From positions 13,009,239 through 13,073,238 of the forward strand of contig OY747715.1 of the NCBI GenBank assembly GCA_963556495.2: a stretch of DNA of 64,000 bases, given 5' to 3'. The translations under genes and the position numbers were made by a program. How positions within the stretch are numbered: the first letter of the stretch is position 1; the number at the start of each line of letters is the position of its first letter. Below are positions 11,501 through 21,756 of this stretch, one piece after another. The DNA comes from Valencia hispanica. Taxonomy: Eukaryota > Chordata > Actinopteri > Cyprinodontiformes > Valenciidae. The notes under the pieces were generated by a model. It was not told the DNA's origin, did not search any database, and was given only the letters and a program-made list of their open reading frames with translations.

Positions 11501-14500
11501 AAGTAATGTGGAAAAATTAGATCTCAACACTATCAAAAAAATTAATATCATACACTTTATGTGACTCACTATTCGGCAGCTCCATGAAGAAGTTGATGTA
11601 TAAGTTATCGTATTCAAAGCCTTTAGCTAAAACTGGAAACAAGAAAGATATACAGGAATTTTAAAGTCTGAATATGAATCTCCCAAGTTTTCTATTTTAA
11701 CGTCCAAAGACCTCACACTCACCTATCTCTCCGTGCATAAGGTAACGTAGAATACCTACAGGGGGCTGGAGGACAAAATGCAGAAACTATGTATTGTACT
11801 GTCTAGCTTTTAACCATTATTACACTTATTTCTAACTAATATTGGAAAATATCTTTAAGGTTTGTACTGTATGAACTGATCTGCTCTATCAGCAACACAA
11901 GCGTTCCTTCTGTTAATATCTCTTTTACCATTTCAAAGTCCTGCCCTACAAGGCTGTTGAGGTATTCCTTGTGCCTCCCATACAACTGTAAGCAAACAAA
12001 GGAGAGTCTGTTAATATCATATTGGTTGTTTGACTCCCATAATCCGCCGCATGAACACAAACAATCTCATACATCTTTGTACATGTTCTGCTCCCTATTT
12101 CGTTCCTCTGGTTTCATCACTGTGGATACATTCTCCAAAGTTAAGCGCCACACTTCTCTCTTCTCCCCCTCCGTTACGATCCTGCACAACAGAGGAAGCG
12201 TTACTCTGACTTTTAATTGTTTCATTTAACATTGTTTCTTAACAAGGTTAAATAAAACAAACTCGAATGTGTTTTGTTGGAATTTTATCTAGTGGACCAA
12301 CAGCATCTGGTGCCTAAATATAAAGTAGAAGGAAAAGAATATATGGTTATGGATTATATGGTTTTAAGAATTAACATCTGAACAATGTGGCATGCATTTG
12401 TATTTAGTTCTTTATATATGTAATTATAGCTCCAAATCTTTAAAGGTACAGTTCTAACAGCTTGAAAATGTAGAGATTTTTCTCCATTCTTTTTAAAAAA
12501 ACAGCACAATCTCAGTTAGAACAGAAGGATATCATCTGTAAACAACAGTATGCCAATGCTTTCCATCCACATATTCCCAATAGGATTTAGAGCTAGACTT
12601 TGACTAGGCCATTCTAACACATGAATTTGCTTTGATCTAAATAAAGGAACCCCAACTCTGGTCCTCGAGAGCTACTATCCTGTAACTTTTTCAGATGCAC
12701 CCCTGCTCCAACACAACAGAATTCCCTCATAAGGACGTCAGAGTAAAGAGGGTGAATACAAACGTACACAATCGCGCAATTCAGTTTCTTTGTAAAACAT
12801 TTTGAAAACCATTCATCATTTTCCTTCCACTTTCCTGCGCTACTTTGTGTTGGTTTATCATGCAATCCCAACAAGACACACAACAGTTTGTGACAATATG
12901 TAGAAACGTTTAGTGGGAATCCTCCATGTGTTTTCCTTGTACTAAGATGTGGTGTTAACCTGCCTGTAGGGCTCTCTGCCTTTGTTGAAGTCGGGTTTTA
13001 CGATTATCGTTCCGCTGCCATCTGTTTTTATGGTTCCCAGCAAACACTCATTCTCTTTCTGGCCCAACCTGAGACAGCAAGTGCAGGGAAAAGGAGTACA
13101 TGAGGAGGAATAGGAGAATGGAATTCACAGTGAGCTGGTTAGTGAAAAGTGGTACTATTAAAAGCATTAAGGTACTTGAACTAAAAAAAAAAACAGGTCA
13201 GTTTCCGAGCATGACGCAAGTTTTTCATCTTAAGAAGGAATGTACATAAAGAAAATCTGCTTCCTTTAATAAAGATGCTACATTAACTAATAAGTCATTA
13301 ATTTCCACCTGGGTAGTATTCACTGTCAAAAATGTTTAAAATTAGGAATTTAGGAATGTTGTGTTGGTAACCTGGATAACCTTAGATTCAGTTCTTCGAT
13401 TTAGTGCTTGGGAAAGTTTGCTAAAATAAACAGATTTATTCCTTTTGCATGCATGGTTACACTCCCACAAGAGACAGTCAGACACGGTCATAAATGTTAC
13501 TCAGAGAAGCAGGCTGAAGAAGAGTATAAATCCTGGATGGAAATTAAACTCAAAGCTTTTTCTGGCAGGTTGCTGCCAGACGAGACACAGAGAGCTACAT
13601 TTATCCTTTGCTAGACTGCTTTTAGATTTGTTGTATCAGGGTTTTGATTCTTAATCAAACCAACTAAAAGACATACTTGCTTTCCTAGTATTTTTCGAAT
13701 AGTCGTCTGATGCTGAAACAAAAGAGCTGGGTCTAGTAATTCTTGGGTTATCTCAGCTTACTCCCTGTGGAGAGCTGGGGAGAATCCTAACAGAATACAA
13801 TAAATGCATTCTGATTTCCCGAAAGAAAAAACAACCATATCAAAAGTCTAACTTAGATGTTCAGTGCAATGAATGTGTGTTTTTTCTTTGTTTCCAATGC
13901 CGGATGAAGGACGAAGGAAAACTGAAATGGGCCTCATAGTCTTACTTTCCAGGTGGGCCCAAGTCACCCATGATGTGCATTGTCTGCATGGCATTATTCA
14001 CCACACGACTGCTCTTCACAAACTCCTCTGTGGGATCCCAGTTGATGATTCTTGACTTATGGATGCTACTATCCCTGTAACAACACCAGAAATGTTTATT
14101 GTAACACAGTTTACATCAACTTATTTTCCCAGATAAACTTTTGAGCAGGATTGTTTCTTTCATGTTTGCATAAGCTGGGCTTTCACCTACATAGTGCGTC
14201 TCTCTTGCCGTCTGTGTCTGACGCTGGCCATCCTCTCAGCCAGGAAGGTGGGACTCGATTTGGTAGTGGAGACCAATTCGTTGTGCTGCTTTCAGGATGG
14301 AAAAGATTAAACTTTAGAAATGAGTTGAGCAGCATGGTGAAAAGTGACCTGATCAAACTCTTTGATCAAGAATACTAAACGGAGATATAGAGTAAAACAA
14401 AATAAACAGTTGAAACCAAGTTAATCCAACTTTTGAAAGAGTATTTTATTAATCAAAAACAAAGCAATATTTTTTTGTCCATAAAAAACATAATTCACCA

Positions 14501-17500
14501 GTTGGTGGAGTGGCAGACAGTTGGTGTAGCGGTCATGATCGGTGTACGTGAAAATCCTCTGATTGCGTGGACCCTTGGCCTTGTTGAGGGCCCTGATTTC
14601 TGTGTGGTATTGGCGGTCCAGCGGAGTTTGACAGGCTGCCTCATTCTGAAACAGCTCCACTTCATACTGAAACCACAAACACAGGAACAGGAGGGTGAAG
14701 GAGGTAAAGCCATGTGGAAAAAATTAGGATGACAGCAAATGTTTTTTTTCTGACATCTTTGGAGACATGGATATGTAATATAAATTTTAACAATACTGAA
14801 AAAAATTCAAGCCCTGTAAATAAACAACAAAAAAACTCAAGATAATAATGGTTAAAATATTTTTAATACAATAAAAAAGCACAGTTTTTGGTGAGGAATA
14901 GATCAGGACAGCCCCACCTTTGAGGCTAAAATTACACACCACCGACATGTTTTCTATAAACCAAATACAACATAACCATGAAAAGAACCTCCTACCAACT
15001 GTGAAGCACGCAGGTGGAAGTGTCATGGTTTGGGGAGGCAAATACTTCAAACCGGGCCATTTTACTCTCATAGAATCCAATTGTACCCTGCATCAGAGGA
15101 TGCTTGAGAAAAATGTGAGACCATCTGCCACAAATTTGTTAAACGGAAGCAGAGCTGGACCCTGCAGCATGACAATGACCCAAAACATAACAGTGAATTA
15201 AGAAAGAGAAAGTCCAGGACTGAGCAAAACACCAGGGCCCTGATTTATCAAACGTTTGTAGAAACTGTCCTTTATTCTATCCTACGAATTATATTTAGTA
15301 TGTTCATACAAACAGTCACAAGTCTTATTTATGAATTGTACAGTGGCCACTCGTACTCATGTTCATCTGATGATAAATCCCACATGTGCATACGCAGGTG
15401 CTAGTGCCTGTTCTCAGTCATTTGCATTCAGAAACACCCAGAATTAACCATATTTGGTAACACCACATCATCCGTCACATAGGCTACATTAAGTCCTTGC
15501 ATTCTTCCTTAAGATAATGGTCAAGAGAGCGAAAACCGAGATCGAGGTGAAACATAGGTGGGGCAATAAAAAAGAATTCATGATGAACAGACTTTAAAAA
15601 ATGTGTCATAGTAAATACAAATTCATTTCAACACAGATAGTTTTTGCCATCAGCGGTTTCTCTGCTTCATTTCCCCAGCATGCAGCCGTAATATTTCTGC
15701 TGCAGAGCAGACATAAAAAATGTGACAAAGAATCATTTCATTTGCTGTTATTAACTTCTTTTGAAACCCTAAACTTTTGAACAAATTAAATAAGTTCAAT
15801 TTGTACTGAAGATTGCTGTTTGGTTCTATCAGCTCAGGGGGAACCAGTAAAAAAAGAACAGTGCCTGGGAGAAAGTGACACAGGCAGTAGATGCGGTCGG
15901 GACAGGAGATGTTCCCGTTGGAAATAAAGGAAAAAATGGTTTGATATCAAACTGAATACAATAAAATGTCCCTCAGCACACAGCTGGTCCAGATCTCCTA
16001 CTGAGGGTGCACCGATCATATTCGACACTTGTGTGCCCATCCGTAATTGGAGATACAGCTTTGGCTGCCATCAGTATGCAAGGAAAAAGCGACAACCTGC
16101 TTCACTGATAAGCAGGACCATTGTCACAGCACAGTTTGCAAACCTTTTAATTAAAAGCGTAACAATATCCCATAAAGCTGAAGCGCTTGATGTGACAAAT
16201 AAACAAATAAGGGGAGGGGGTGGTCTGCGCACGGAGAGCGCAAATTGCGAGTGACAGGATCTCCATGAATGATCACCCCCAGTATGCGTTTTAAAAAAAA
16301 TATAGGGCGGAAATTGCAGGAATTTTAAGGGGTTAAATTATGTGTTTCTTGAAAAAATTCAAATATTTCCTGAAAGTTTAATGCAAATCCACCCATAACT
16401 TTTTGAGATATTTTGCTAAAAGACAGACAGACGCCAACATAAGCTCCTTGGCGGAGGCGCTAAACTGCGGAGAGAAATATTATGTCAAAGTAAAACTGTT
16501 TCAGTGTTGCAGTTCCTCCGTTCTAACAGTAGATGCTGTGCGTACGCACGATTAGAAGTGTACTTATATTTAGGAACATTTCTACGCACAAGTACAAATT
16601 GATAAATACCGCACAATACGTAGAATTGTTCCTACGCACGAAATACACATTTATGTCCGTAAGTACGGTTGATAAATGAGGGCCCAGGTGTCTCATTTAT
16701 AAAACATTGCGTACAATCCCTACTAAAAGTGTACGTACGACCAAAACAAAAAGTTTGCGTAAGCCAAAAAGATTTCTGATTTATAAAACCATGCCTACGC
16801 AGAGGTGTAAGCAATTTCCCCTTTATAAATCACAGTCTTCTTGGAAGTTTGCGCACGTGAATTTGGCTCATATCCCGCCCTGAACACGCCCAAATCCGGC
16901 TATAAAAGGTCAATGCAAAGCAGGACATGAATATTGATGCATATGAAGAAGAGGGGAATTATGGCAACAACAAAAAAAACCAAGAAGATAAACTTTACGG
17001 AGATGGAGATTGAAGTGCTAGTGGGTGAAGTGGAGGCTAGAAGAGACATTTTATTTGGTGGACACAGCAGTGGTGTCACAAATAAAAGGAAGAACTGCGA
17101 GTGGCAGCATGTGGCGTCTGCAGTGCAGACTGTCAGTGCAACTGACAGGACGGTACCCGAAATTTTAAAAAAGTGGTCGGACCTCAAAGTCGAGGCAAAA
17201 AAAAAACTTGCCTCCCAACGCCAGAGTGGGTCTGCTACTGGAGGGGGTATGTGTACACCCGAGCTGACACCACTGGACAGGAAGATGACAAGTATCATGG
17301 GAACATCAAGCGTGTACGGTATTGTGTCAGAGAAGGAGGGCGACACCGACCTGGCAGAAACGACAGATGAACCCGGTAAAGCACCTTTTGGATATATTTT
17401 ATTACGTGGCTACGTTAAAAAAATTTGAGCATATTTTAAGGAGACAGACTAATATGCCGTGTCTTTTCAGCTCTTCCACAGTCGGTAGGTGGCGAGGATG

Positions 17501-20500
17501 AGGAGCCTAAGAAAGATGAGGTTCCCCAGCGTCCGGCTGCCGCCAGCACCAGTGCTGCCGGTGCCCGTGGTGCATCCAGCAGTGGTCGGGTTCTGACTGA
17601 AGCTGTGATGCAGACACAGAGAGACACCATCAGCGCCATACATTCTGTGACAAACGAGTTAAAGGAAATAAAGAGTGTGCTGTGCGACATAGTGACAGCC
17701 ATTGGTACCTTAAATGATACAATAAAAATTTTTTATAAATGAACCTTGTCGTTGTTATCTCAAACGCCGCATTACATCCTGGCGGATCCTTGTTATCACC
17801 TGCAAGTGATAACACGTTTAATTCAGGCGTCAACAACCAGCATTTCTAATGACGGTGAGGACTTACCGAGCAGCCAGCCATCACGCACAGCGCCTGCCTG
17901 CAGTCTGTTCCCTACACTGCTGTGTGTCAAGATAAAGGGGTCGTGTGTTGACCCAGGCCATCGTGCCACCATATTAGTGATCATCATGTGTGAATCACAT
18001 ATGATTTGCACATTAATACTGTGTACATTTTTCCGATTGACGAAAACAAATTCATCCTCGGACGGGGCCCTTATAGCAATATGGGTGCAGTCAATTGCGC
18101 CGATTATGTTTGGGAAACTGGACATTGCTGCAAATTGCATCTTAATTTCGGCCTGCTCCCCCACAGTATATGGAAACGTGATGTATCGCCTGCTCATTTT
18201 AATGATCCCATCCAAGACTGTAGGCATTATTGCAGTCAGGGACGGCTGTGATATCCCAGACCTAGTAAATAAATATAACATATTTGAAGGCATTATTTCC
18301 AAAAAGAGACTTTGGGCAGAGTAGTAAGAATCATGTCCCTCAGACACATACCTGTCGGCTAATTCCCGCTGGTAACAACCAGTTGCAAGAAACCCCAGAG
18401 TGGTGAGCACCTGCAGCTGAACCGGAATGGCACGGTTCCGCCTGGACGGTCTCCAAAACCGGGCCCAATACAGCACTGAGATCCAAGAGCACAGCTCTAG
18501 GGAATCTGAATCTGCTTATTAGCCAGTCATCATCATGGGCAAGGAGGTCCGCATGATCCCTGAACACGCGTTCTCTCCTAATCCTTCCATTTGCAAAATC
18601 TTCTAGCAACGCCAGTGCATCCATCTCAAATATTACGCTTGAAAGTAGTTGGGGTATTTCTATTGGCAGCAATAAGACTGATTGCTTCCTTCCTGGGCAC
18701 AATGAACGTGCCAATCAATGATATATGGTACAGATGATTCAATTTATTAATTAGCATACAGTCCCGGCCCTTTTATCGGAGTTTAAGGTTTTGAGATAAA
18801 TTTTATGTATTTATTTTAATATTGAAAAATGTTTTCAGAAGAGTTATAGCTCACTGCAAAGCTACAATATAGATATCATTGCTGGTTTGGATGTTTATAA
18901 TATCATGAATCCATAATTAATGTTTGGTGTGAGGTGAAATGATATGTGTGAGAGGAGTAATATGCAGTCTGGCTGCAGTTCAGTACCTCACCAACTGCGT
19001 CGTCGATTCCCACAGTCTCCAAAATGTCCGTACGCACAGGTCAGAGTTGGCGTACAGGTGCGCACATTTTCCCGTCAAGTCTGTTTTTTATAAATCACAA
19101 CTTTTGCTTTGAAAGTGGTGTACGCCAGTTTCAGGTCCCGTTTTGTGCGTACAACGTTTTATAAATGAGAAGCCAGGGGTCTCGTTTATAAAACTTTGCG
19201 TATAATCATTACTAAAACCGTACTTAAACTCAGCAACTTTTTTTACTTACGCCTAGTAAGTTTCCGATTATTCAAACTTGGAGTACGCACAGCTGCAGCA
19301 CTTTCCGTTTTATAAATCACACTCTCCCTAGAAATGTGCGCAGGTGTTTTTGGATCATATCCCGCCTCCTACACACCCACTTTCTCCCATAAACAGTCCA
19401 TGCAAAGTGTCTAGTGAATATTCTCCATCCACTTAAGCCAGCTAATATGGGGCGTTTCTTAGGTAACCATGGCAACCGAGAGACGGAGAAAGTAATTTCA
19501 CAGAGACAGCTGCAGGCTCGTAGAGGCACGGTAAACTGTTTTATTTAAATCAATCACTCAATCAGCGCTATACTCAGCCAAAGTGCTTCACATTAAAAGA
19601 CAAAAATACAGTTGCAAAAAGAAAATGTGCAACAAGAAGAGAGTAAAAAGATTAACAAATGTAATAATAAAAGCAGCACAAGCAATAAAAAAGATAAGAA
19701 CAGGCCTATATGATTACTTCTTGTAGCAACACTAAGACTGGGATTTATTAAACCAAATAAAACTACATATTTAAAGCCTGACAGAAAAGGTGCGTTTTAA
19801 GTCTACTTTTAAAAAGTATGATCCTTGCAAAATATTGATTTGGGGTCACAAACAAATGGAAGAGCTGCAAGTGACGCAGCGTTGATGCAGCAGCGTTCCT
19901 GATATAAATAAGAAGAGCGGGGGACGGGGTGCACGGTTCCAGTAGATCTAACACCGGGTCCAGTTCAGCACATAGATCTAATAAGACTGCTTTAAGGAAT
20001 CTACACCGGGTCCCCCATCCAGATGCTTCAGTGGCGTGATCTACAATGAGCGCCAGCATCCATTGTGCATCATTATGCAGTGGACGCTGCAGTATTCCTA
20101 CTTCACACAATTATTCACCAATAAGTGCAATTTCTATATAATCTGAATAGATAAATACATATGAACATACTGTGATATGATTCTTATGTGGAACATATTT
20201 TCATTCAGATTCTCATTTTTATTCTCAGTTCAGAGATGGGATGGGGGGGTGTGACTGCTGGTTGTGTGTCTGTGTGCGCAAAGCTCTACAAGTTTGAAAT
20301 TGTGGCTTTCATTTTCATTTTTGCCATCTTTCCTGGCTGTCAGTGTCCTCTGTGTCTACAGAGTCCGTAAGCAAGATCCTTAGTGTGCTTAAAGTTGCGC
20401 ACATTTTTCCGTCACGTTTTTTTCTATAAATCCCAAACTTTGAGTAGAAAGTTGCTTACATAGTTTTCAGACTCCGTTTTGTGCGTAAGCAACTTTATAA

Positions 20501-21559
20501 ATGAGACCCCAGATCTTGATCTCATTGAGATGCTGGGGGTTACTTGAAACAGCCTGTATATGCAAGAAACCCCTCAAACATCAAGAATTTAATATTTTAT
20601 GAGGTGTCCTATTTTTTTACATTACTGAATAAGACTTTGTGACGACCTTTACACAAAAAATATTATCCGAATCAATGTTGCTAATAAGTTCTGACAACCC
20701 CATGCTCAGACAACACCATGACTATTCTTGTTTTTCTCTAATAAAACAGAAAAAGAGACTTTAATCACTAAAATATAAAATTAACAGGTTGCTGAAGCCA
20801 ATTATGGTAATCATAAAACTGGGCAAGAAAAATGCTGATATATAATATTTCTATTGGAATCTTTAAAGGATATTTTTTTTGCATTCAAGAGACAGAGGTT
20901 GGGCATAAAACGAATTGTACTTTTTTAAATTCTAGACTCTTTACAACATAGTCTGTAATGCGTAAAATATTTAGAATATTTGTCCAAATACTAAAAAGGA
21001 CAAATAACCTGATTTTACTAGACCTGTGGTTTGTTTTAGTTATCAGTGGGACAAACACACTAAAACTTCTACCTGACTGAAGAGTTTCTCCTGCCAGCCA
21101 ACCACCACCTCCTCTTCATTATCACCTGTCAAAAGAAACAACAGAGATGGATAGGGACTCTCTAAAGACACCACTAAAGTGACTAAAGATCCTGTGATAT
21201 GCTCTTGGTTTATCACCATCTGCCCTCTCCGTAAAAAGTAATTATTGTACCTGTCTGGCCCTGTGATGTGAGGGTCTCCAGCTCTATGTCCCTCCTGGCT
21301 TTCTGGGACAGAACCTGATGCTGGAGGTGCTGAGAGAGGGCCGCTGTGGAGGTCACCCTCTGTATACGGACTCTGGAGTGGGAACATAAACGTGGCTACC
21401 ATGTAAACAGACCCTTATCCGTCACATTTAACAAGTTGATTCAAGAAGAAAGCCAAATGTAAATATGGCTTTAGCTACTTACTTTACTTTTAGGTTTTTG
21501 ACGGCATCTCGGGAGCGATAAACGGCATCCCCGGTGTCTGTGTTCCAGCACTCTGCCAT
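3045..21559 (-). CDS. mks1: Meckel syndrome type 1 protein homologue (B9-domain ciliary protein)
   Basis: Component of the MKS/B9 complex at the ciliary transition zone, where it gates entry of membrane proteins into the cilium. Exons on the minus strand: 21559-21483, 21372-21251, 21125-21073, 14666-14499, 14285-14191, 14074-13946, 13068-12964, 12181-12073, 11985-11929, 11765-11723, 11632-11570, 11481-11411, 11330-11261, 8908-8801, 8431-8298, 7706-7624, 3864-3767, 3148-3045. All phases close to give 562 aa; human MKS1 has 559 aa, also in 18 exons. Recognisable blocks are [10 protein letters not shown] at the start, [33 protein letters not shown] and the B9 domain (about residues 305-465) with [17 protein letters not shown] and RRFFIGGS. 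Exon 7 to 8 needs a GC donor. The 3' edge of exon 4 is the least certain junction. Introns 3 and 16 are swollen by transposons. Confidence 0.95.
3149..4919. other. mks1 introns 17 and part of 16, no further gene
   Basis: Apart from exon 17 (3767-3864) this is AT-rich intronic DNA. I see no conserved reading frame, RNA gene or clear repeat end. The short frames at 3590-3799 and 3999-4193 are chance. Confidence 0.5.
5418..5832 (+). pseudogene. Harbinger Myb/SANT-like DNA-binding protein, exon 1 only
   Basis: In intact elements the second Harbinger protein has a SANT/Myb trihelix-type DNA-binding domain and helps carry the transposase to DNA and the nucleus. The frame starts at MATTKKTKK and includes [13 protein letters not shown], the tryptophan of CEWQHV and the KKWSDLK motif typical of these domains. 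It stays open to the same GATGAACCCG/GTAAGG donor as copy 2. Exon 2 has been lost with the internal deletion, and reading runs on into antisense transposase sequence, so the product would be chimeric. Confidence 0.75.
5855..6529 (-). pseudogene. Harbinger transposase, N-terminal half
   Basis: The DDE-type nuclease of PIF/Harbinger elements. The minus frame begins [10 protein letters not shown] and includes [26 protein letters not shown] and [13 protein letters not shown]. The first catalytic aspartate is in [12 protein letters not shown]. Between ELADR and SGISQ lies a 90-nt GT-AG segment that looks like a small in-frame intron. The frame is uninterrupted up to SEDEFVF, where the deletion junction switches it to antisense of the SANT exon. 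The second and third catalytic residues are absent, so it cannot be active alone. Its 2-nt difference from copy 2 keeps this copy in frame. Confidence 0.85.
8488..8560. repeat. (TCTA)n / (TA)n microsatellite
   Basis: About 12 tandem TCTA units followed by mixed TATA/GATA, in mks1 intron 14, about 60 bp from exon 15. Confidence 0.95.
8970..9470 (-). mobile_element. Non-LTR retrotransposon fragment (3' coding part)
   Basis: Reading the minus strand gives stretches such as [11 protein letters not shown], then a degenerate GRPR-like and 'W…[13 protein letters not shown]…WLERE' pattern. These are typical of the end of the reverse-transcriptase ORF in common fish non-LTR retrotransposons. The upstream part (9690 to 9300) carries [26 protein letters not shown], resembling the region after the polymerase motifs. 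Frames are broken by shifts. It lies in mks1 intron 13. I cannot place the clade with confidence. Confidence 0.7.
9540..9695 (+). repeat. Retroposon-type 3' tail
   Basis: A short unit ends in 'gggacaaataaaagattattctattctat', a short-repeat 3' tail like those of fish LINEs and SINEs. It abuts the opposite-strand LINE fragment, so at least two insertions are fused here. Confidence 0.4.
9896..10303. mobile_element. hAT-like non-autonomous element, old copy
   Basis: The right end reads 'gatattttcttacatccct', an inverted match to the left end of the element at 44651-45497. The left end (taggaatatgtattggcaag) matches the other end of that element in reverse complement. The interior shares 'agttgatccactggaac' and 'catccagttttattactag' with 45310-45350 in reverse complement. 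It is therefore the same family, shorter by internal deletion. It lies in mks1 intron 13 with no coding frame. Confidence 0.75.
12460..12915. mobile_element. Tc1-like non-autonomous repeat containing a hAT fragment
   Basis: The left half contains 'agctagactttgactaggccattctaacac'-type sequence and the right half 'tactttgtgttggtttatca', both typical of a fish Tc1-like repeat also seen near 59262-59400. From about 12643 to 12730 it is interrupted by sequence resembling the 712-932 MITE (ggaaccccaactctggtcctcgag). No open frame. It lies in mks1 intron 7. Confidence 0.6.
12962..12963 (-). other. GC splice donor of mks1 intron 7
   Basis: The minus strand reads TACAG|GCAGGT. Splicing at GC joins phase 2 to the phase of exon 8 (CAG|G ATC GTA), giving [14 protein letters not shown], which aligns with MKS1. 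The nearby GT (CAG|GTTAAC, 4 nt downstream) would throw exon 8 out of frame and reach a stop. Confidence 0.7.
15236..16684. mobile_element. Harbinger-like element with divergent ends (first of the train)
   Basis: The ends GGCCCTGATTTATCAAACG (left) and GGCCCTCATTTATCAACCG (right, reverse complement) are inverted. CAG lies directly outside on both sides (15233-15235, 16685-16687). Subterminal GTACG/CGTAC words match the Harbinger style. The interior is AT-rich, with no frame I recognise beyond a short [17 protein letters not shown] stretch near 15520 that might be a SANT remnant. At 16200-16460 it carries an unrelated retroposon-like sequence (gacagacagacgccaacataagctcc). Confidence 0.75.
16961..17742 (+). 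CDS. Harbinger Myb/SANT-like protein, complete two-exon gene
   Basis: Exon 1 16961-17375 and exon 2 17471-17742, joined by a 95-nt GT-AG intron, give 228 aa. The N-terminus is [14 protein letters not shown]. Residues about 10-85 form the SANT/Myb-like domain ([30 protein letters not shown]). The middle is rich in A, S, G and P ([14 protein letters not shown]). The C-terminal helix ([19 protein letters not shown]) fits a coiled-coil interaction region. In intact Harbinger elements this protein partners the transposase. I see no disabling change here, although its transposase partner on the opposite strand is broken. Expression is unknown. Confidence 0.75.
17743..18714 (-). pseudogene. Harbinger transposase, frameshifted and C-terminally deleted
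   Basis: It reads [10 protein letters not shown] from 18714. A 2-nt loss near 18449 relative to copy 1 (tctccaaaa versus tctctccaaaa) breaks the frame. The next frame carries [26 protein letters not shown], an intron at 18262-18351, [17 protein letters not shown] (first D) and [13 protein letters not shown] (second D). A donor at 17867/17866 and an acceptor at 17800 lead into GDNKDPPG, where GDSGYP-like sequence would be expected. The remaining C-terminal third, with the last catalytic residue, is absent and abuts the SANT stop codon. Confidence 0.85.
19177..20509. mobile_element. Harbinger-derived non-autonomous element (third of the train)
   Basis: The ends GGGTCTCGTTTATAAAAC and GGGTCTCATTTATAAAGT are inverted, with CAG at 19174-19176 and 20510-20512. 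It keeps the start of the SANT gene (ATGGCAACC at 19470) and minus-strand transposase remnants with [17 protein letters not shown] near 19970. It also carries a foreign insertion (about 19530-19810, 'ttatttaaatcaatcactcaatcagcgc…') related to the repeats at 22700 and 27085. More diverged than copies 1 and 2. Confidence 0.8.
19463..19476. promoter_or_regulatory. X-box-like palindrome (RFX-type) in Harbinger element
   Basis: GTAACCATGGCAAC is a near-perfect X-box palindrome (reverse complement GTTGCCATGGTTAC). It overlaps the start codon of the decayed SANT frame, so the word may simply reflect coding ancestry. It lies in intron 3 of mks1, a ciliary gene of the class regulated by RFX factors. 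Confidence 0.35.
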
Positions 21560-21756
21560 TAGCAAACATTCACAACCACGGGCTTTGAGTTTGCCGCTAA
21601 GTTAGCCAGCTAAAACACTCAACATTTGTTAACCAGACACGTTTTATAGGTGGAAGTACAATACACGATGCTGCAAGTAATCATTACGGCAGCTAAAAGG
21701 AGAATGTAACACGATTCCGAACGTTCAACACAGAACACGGCGAATCGACAGTTGTC

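Larger units (their letters stand above)
16688..19173. mobile_element. PIF/Harbinger element, longest copy (second of the train)
   Basis: The inverted ends GTGTCTCATTTATAAAAC and GCTTCTCATTTATAAAAC are flanked by CAG at 16685-16687 and 19174-19176. It is nearly identical to copy 1 over the shared parts, so both are relatively young. It keeps a complete two-exon SANT gene on the plus strand and a longer transposase on the minus strand. The transposase has a 2-nt frameshift and lacks its C-terminal third, so this copy is also predicted to be non-autonomous. Confidence 0.9.
14920..20560 (+). mobile_element. Decayed Tc1-like remnant split by three Harbinger elements
   Basis: The left part (14920-15235) translates in the plus frame to [14 protein letters not shown], then 'SMTMTQN' in place of HDNDPKH, with further decay. 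The right part, from 20513, gives [10 protein letters not shown], a decayed SPDLNPIEMLWG motif. The two halves are separated by Harbinger elements at 15236-16684, 16688-19173 and 19177-20509. Removing those restores a continuous transposase-like reading across the junction (AAAACACCAG then ATCTTGATC). The remnant is non-functional. It lies in mks1 intron 3. Confidence 0.75.
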
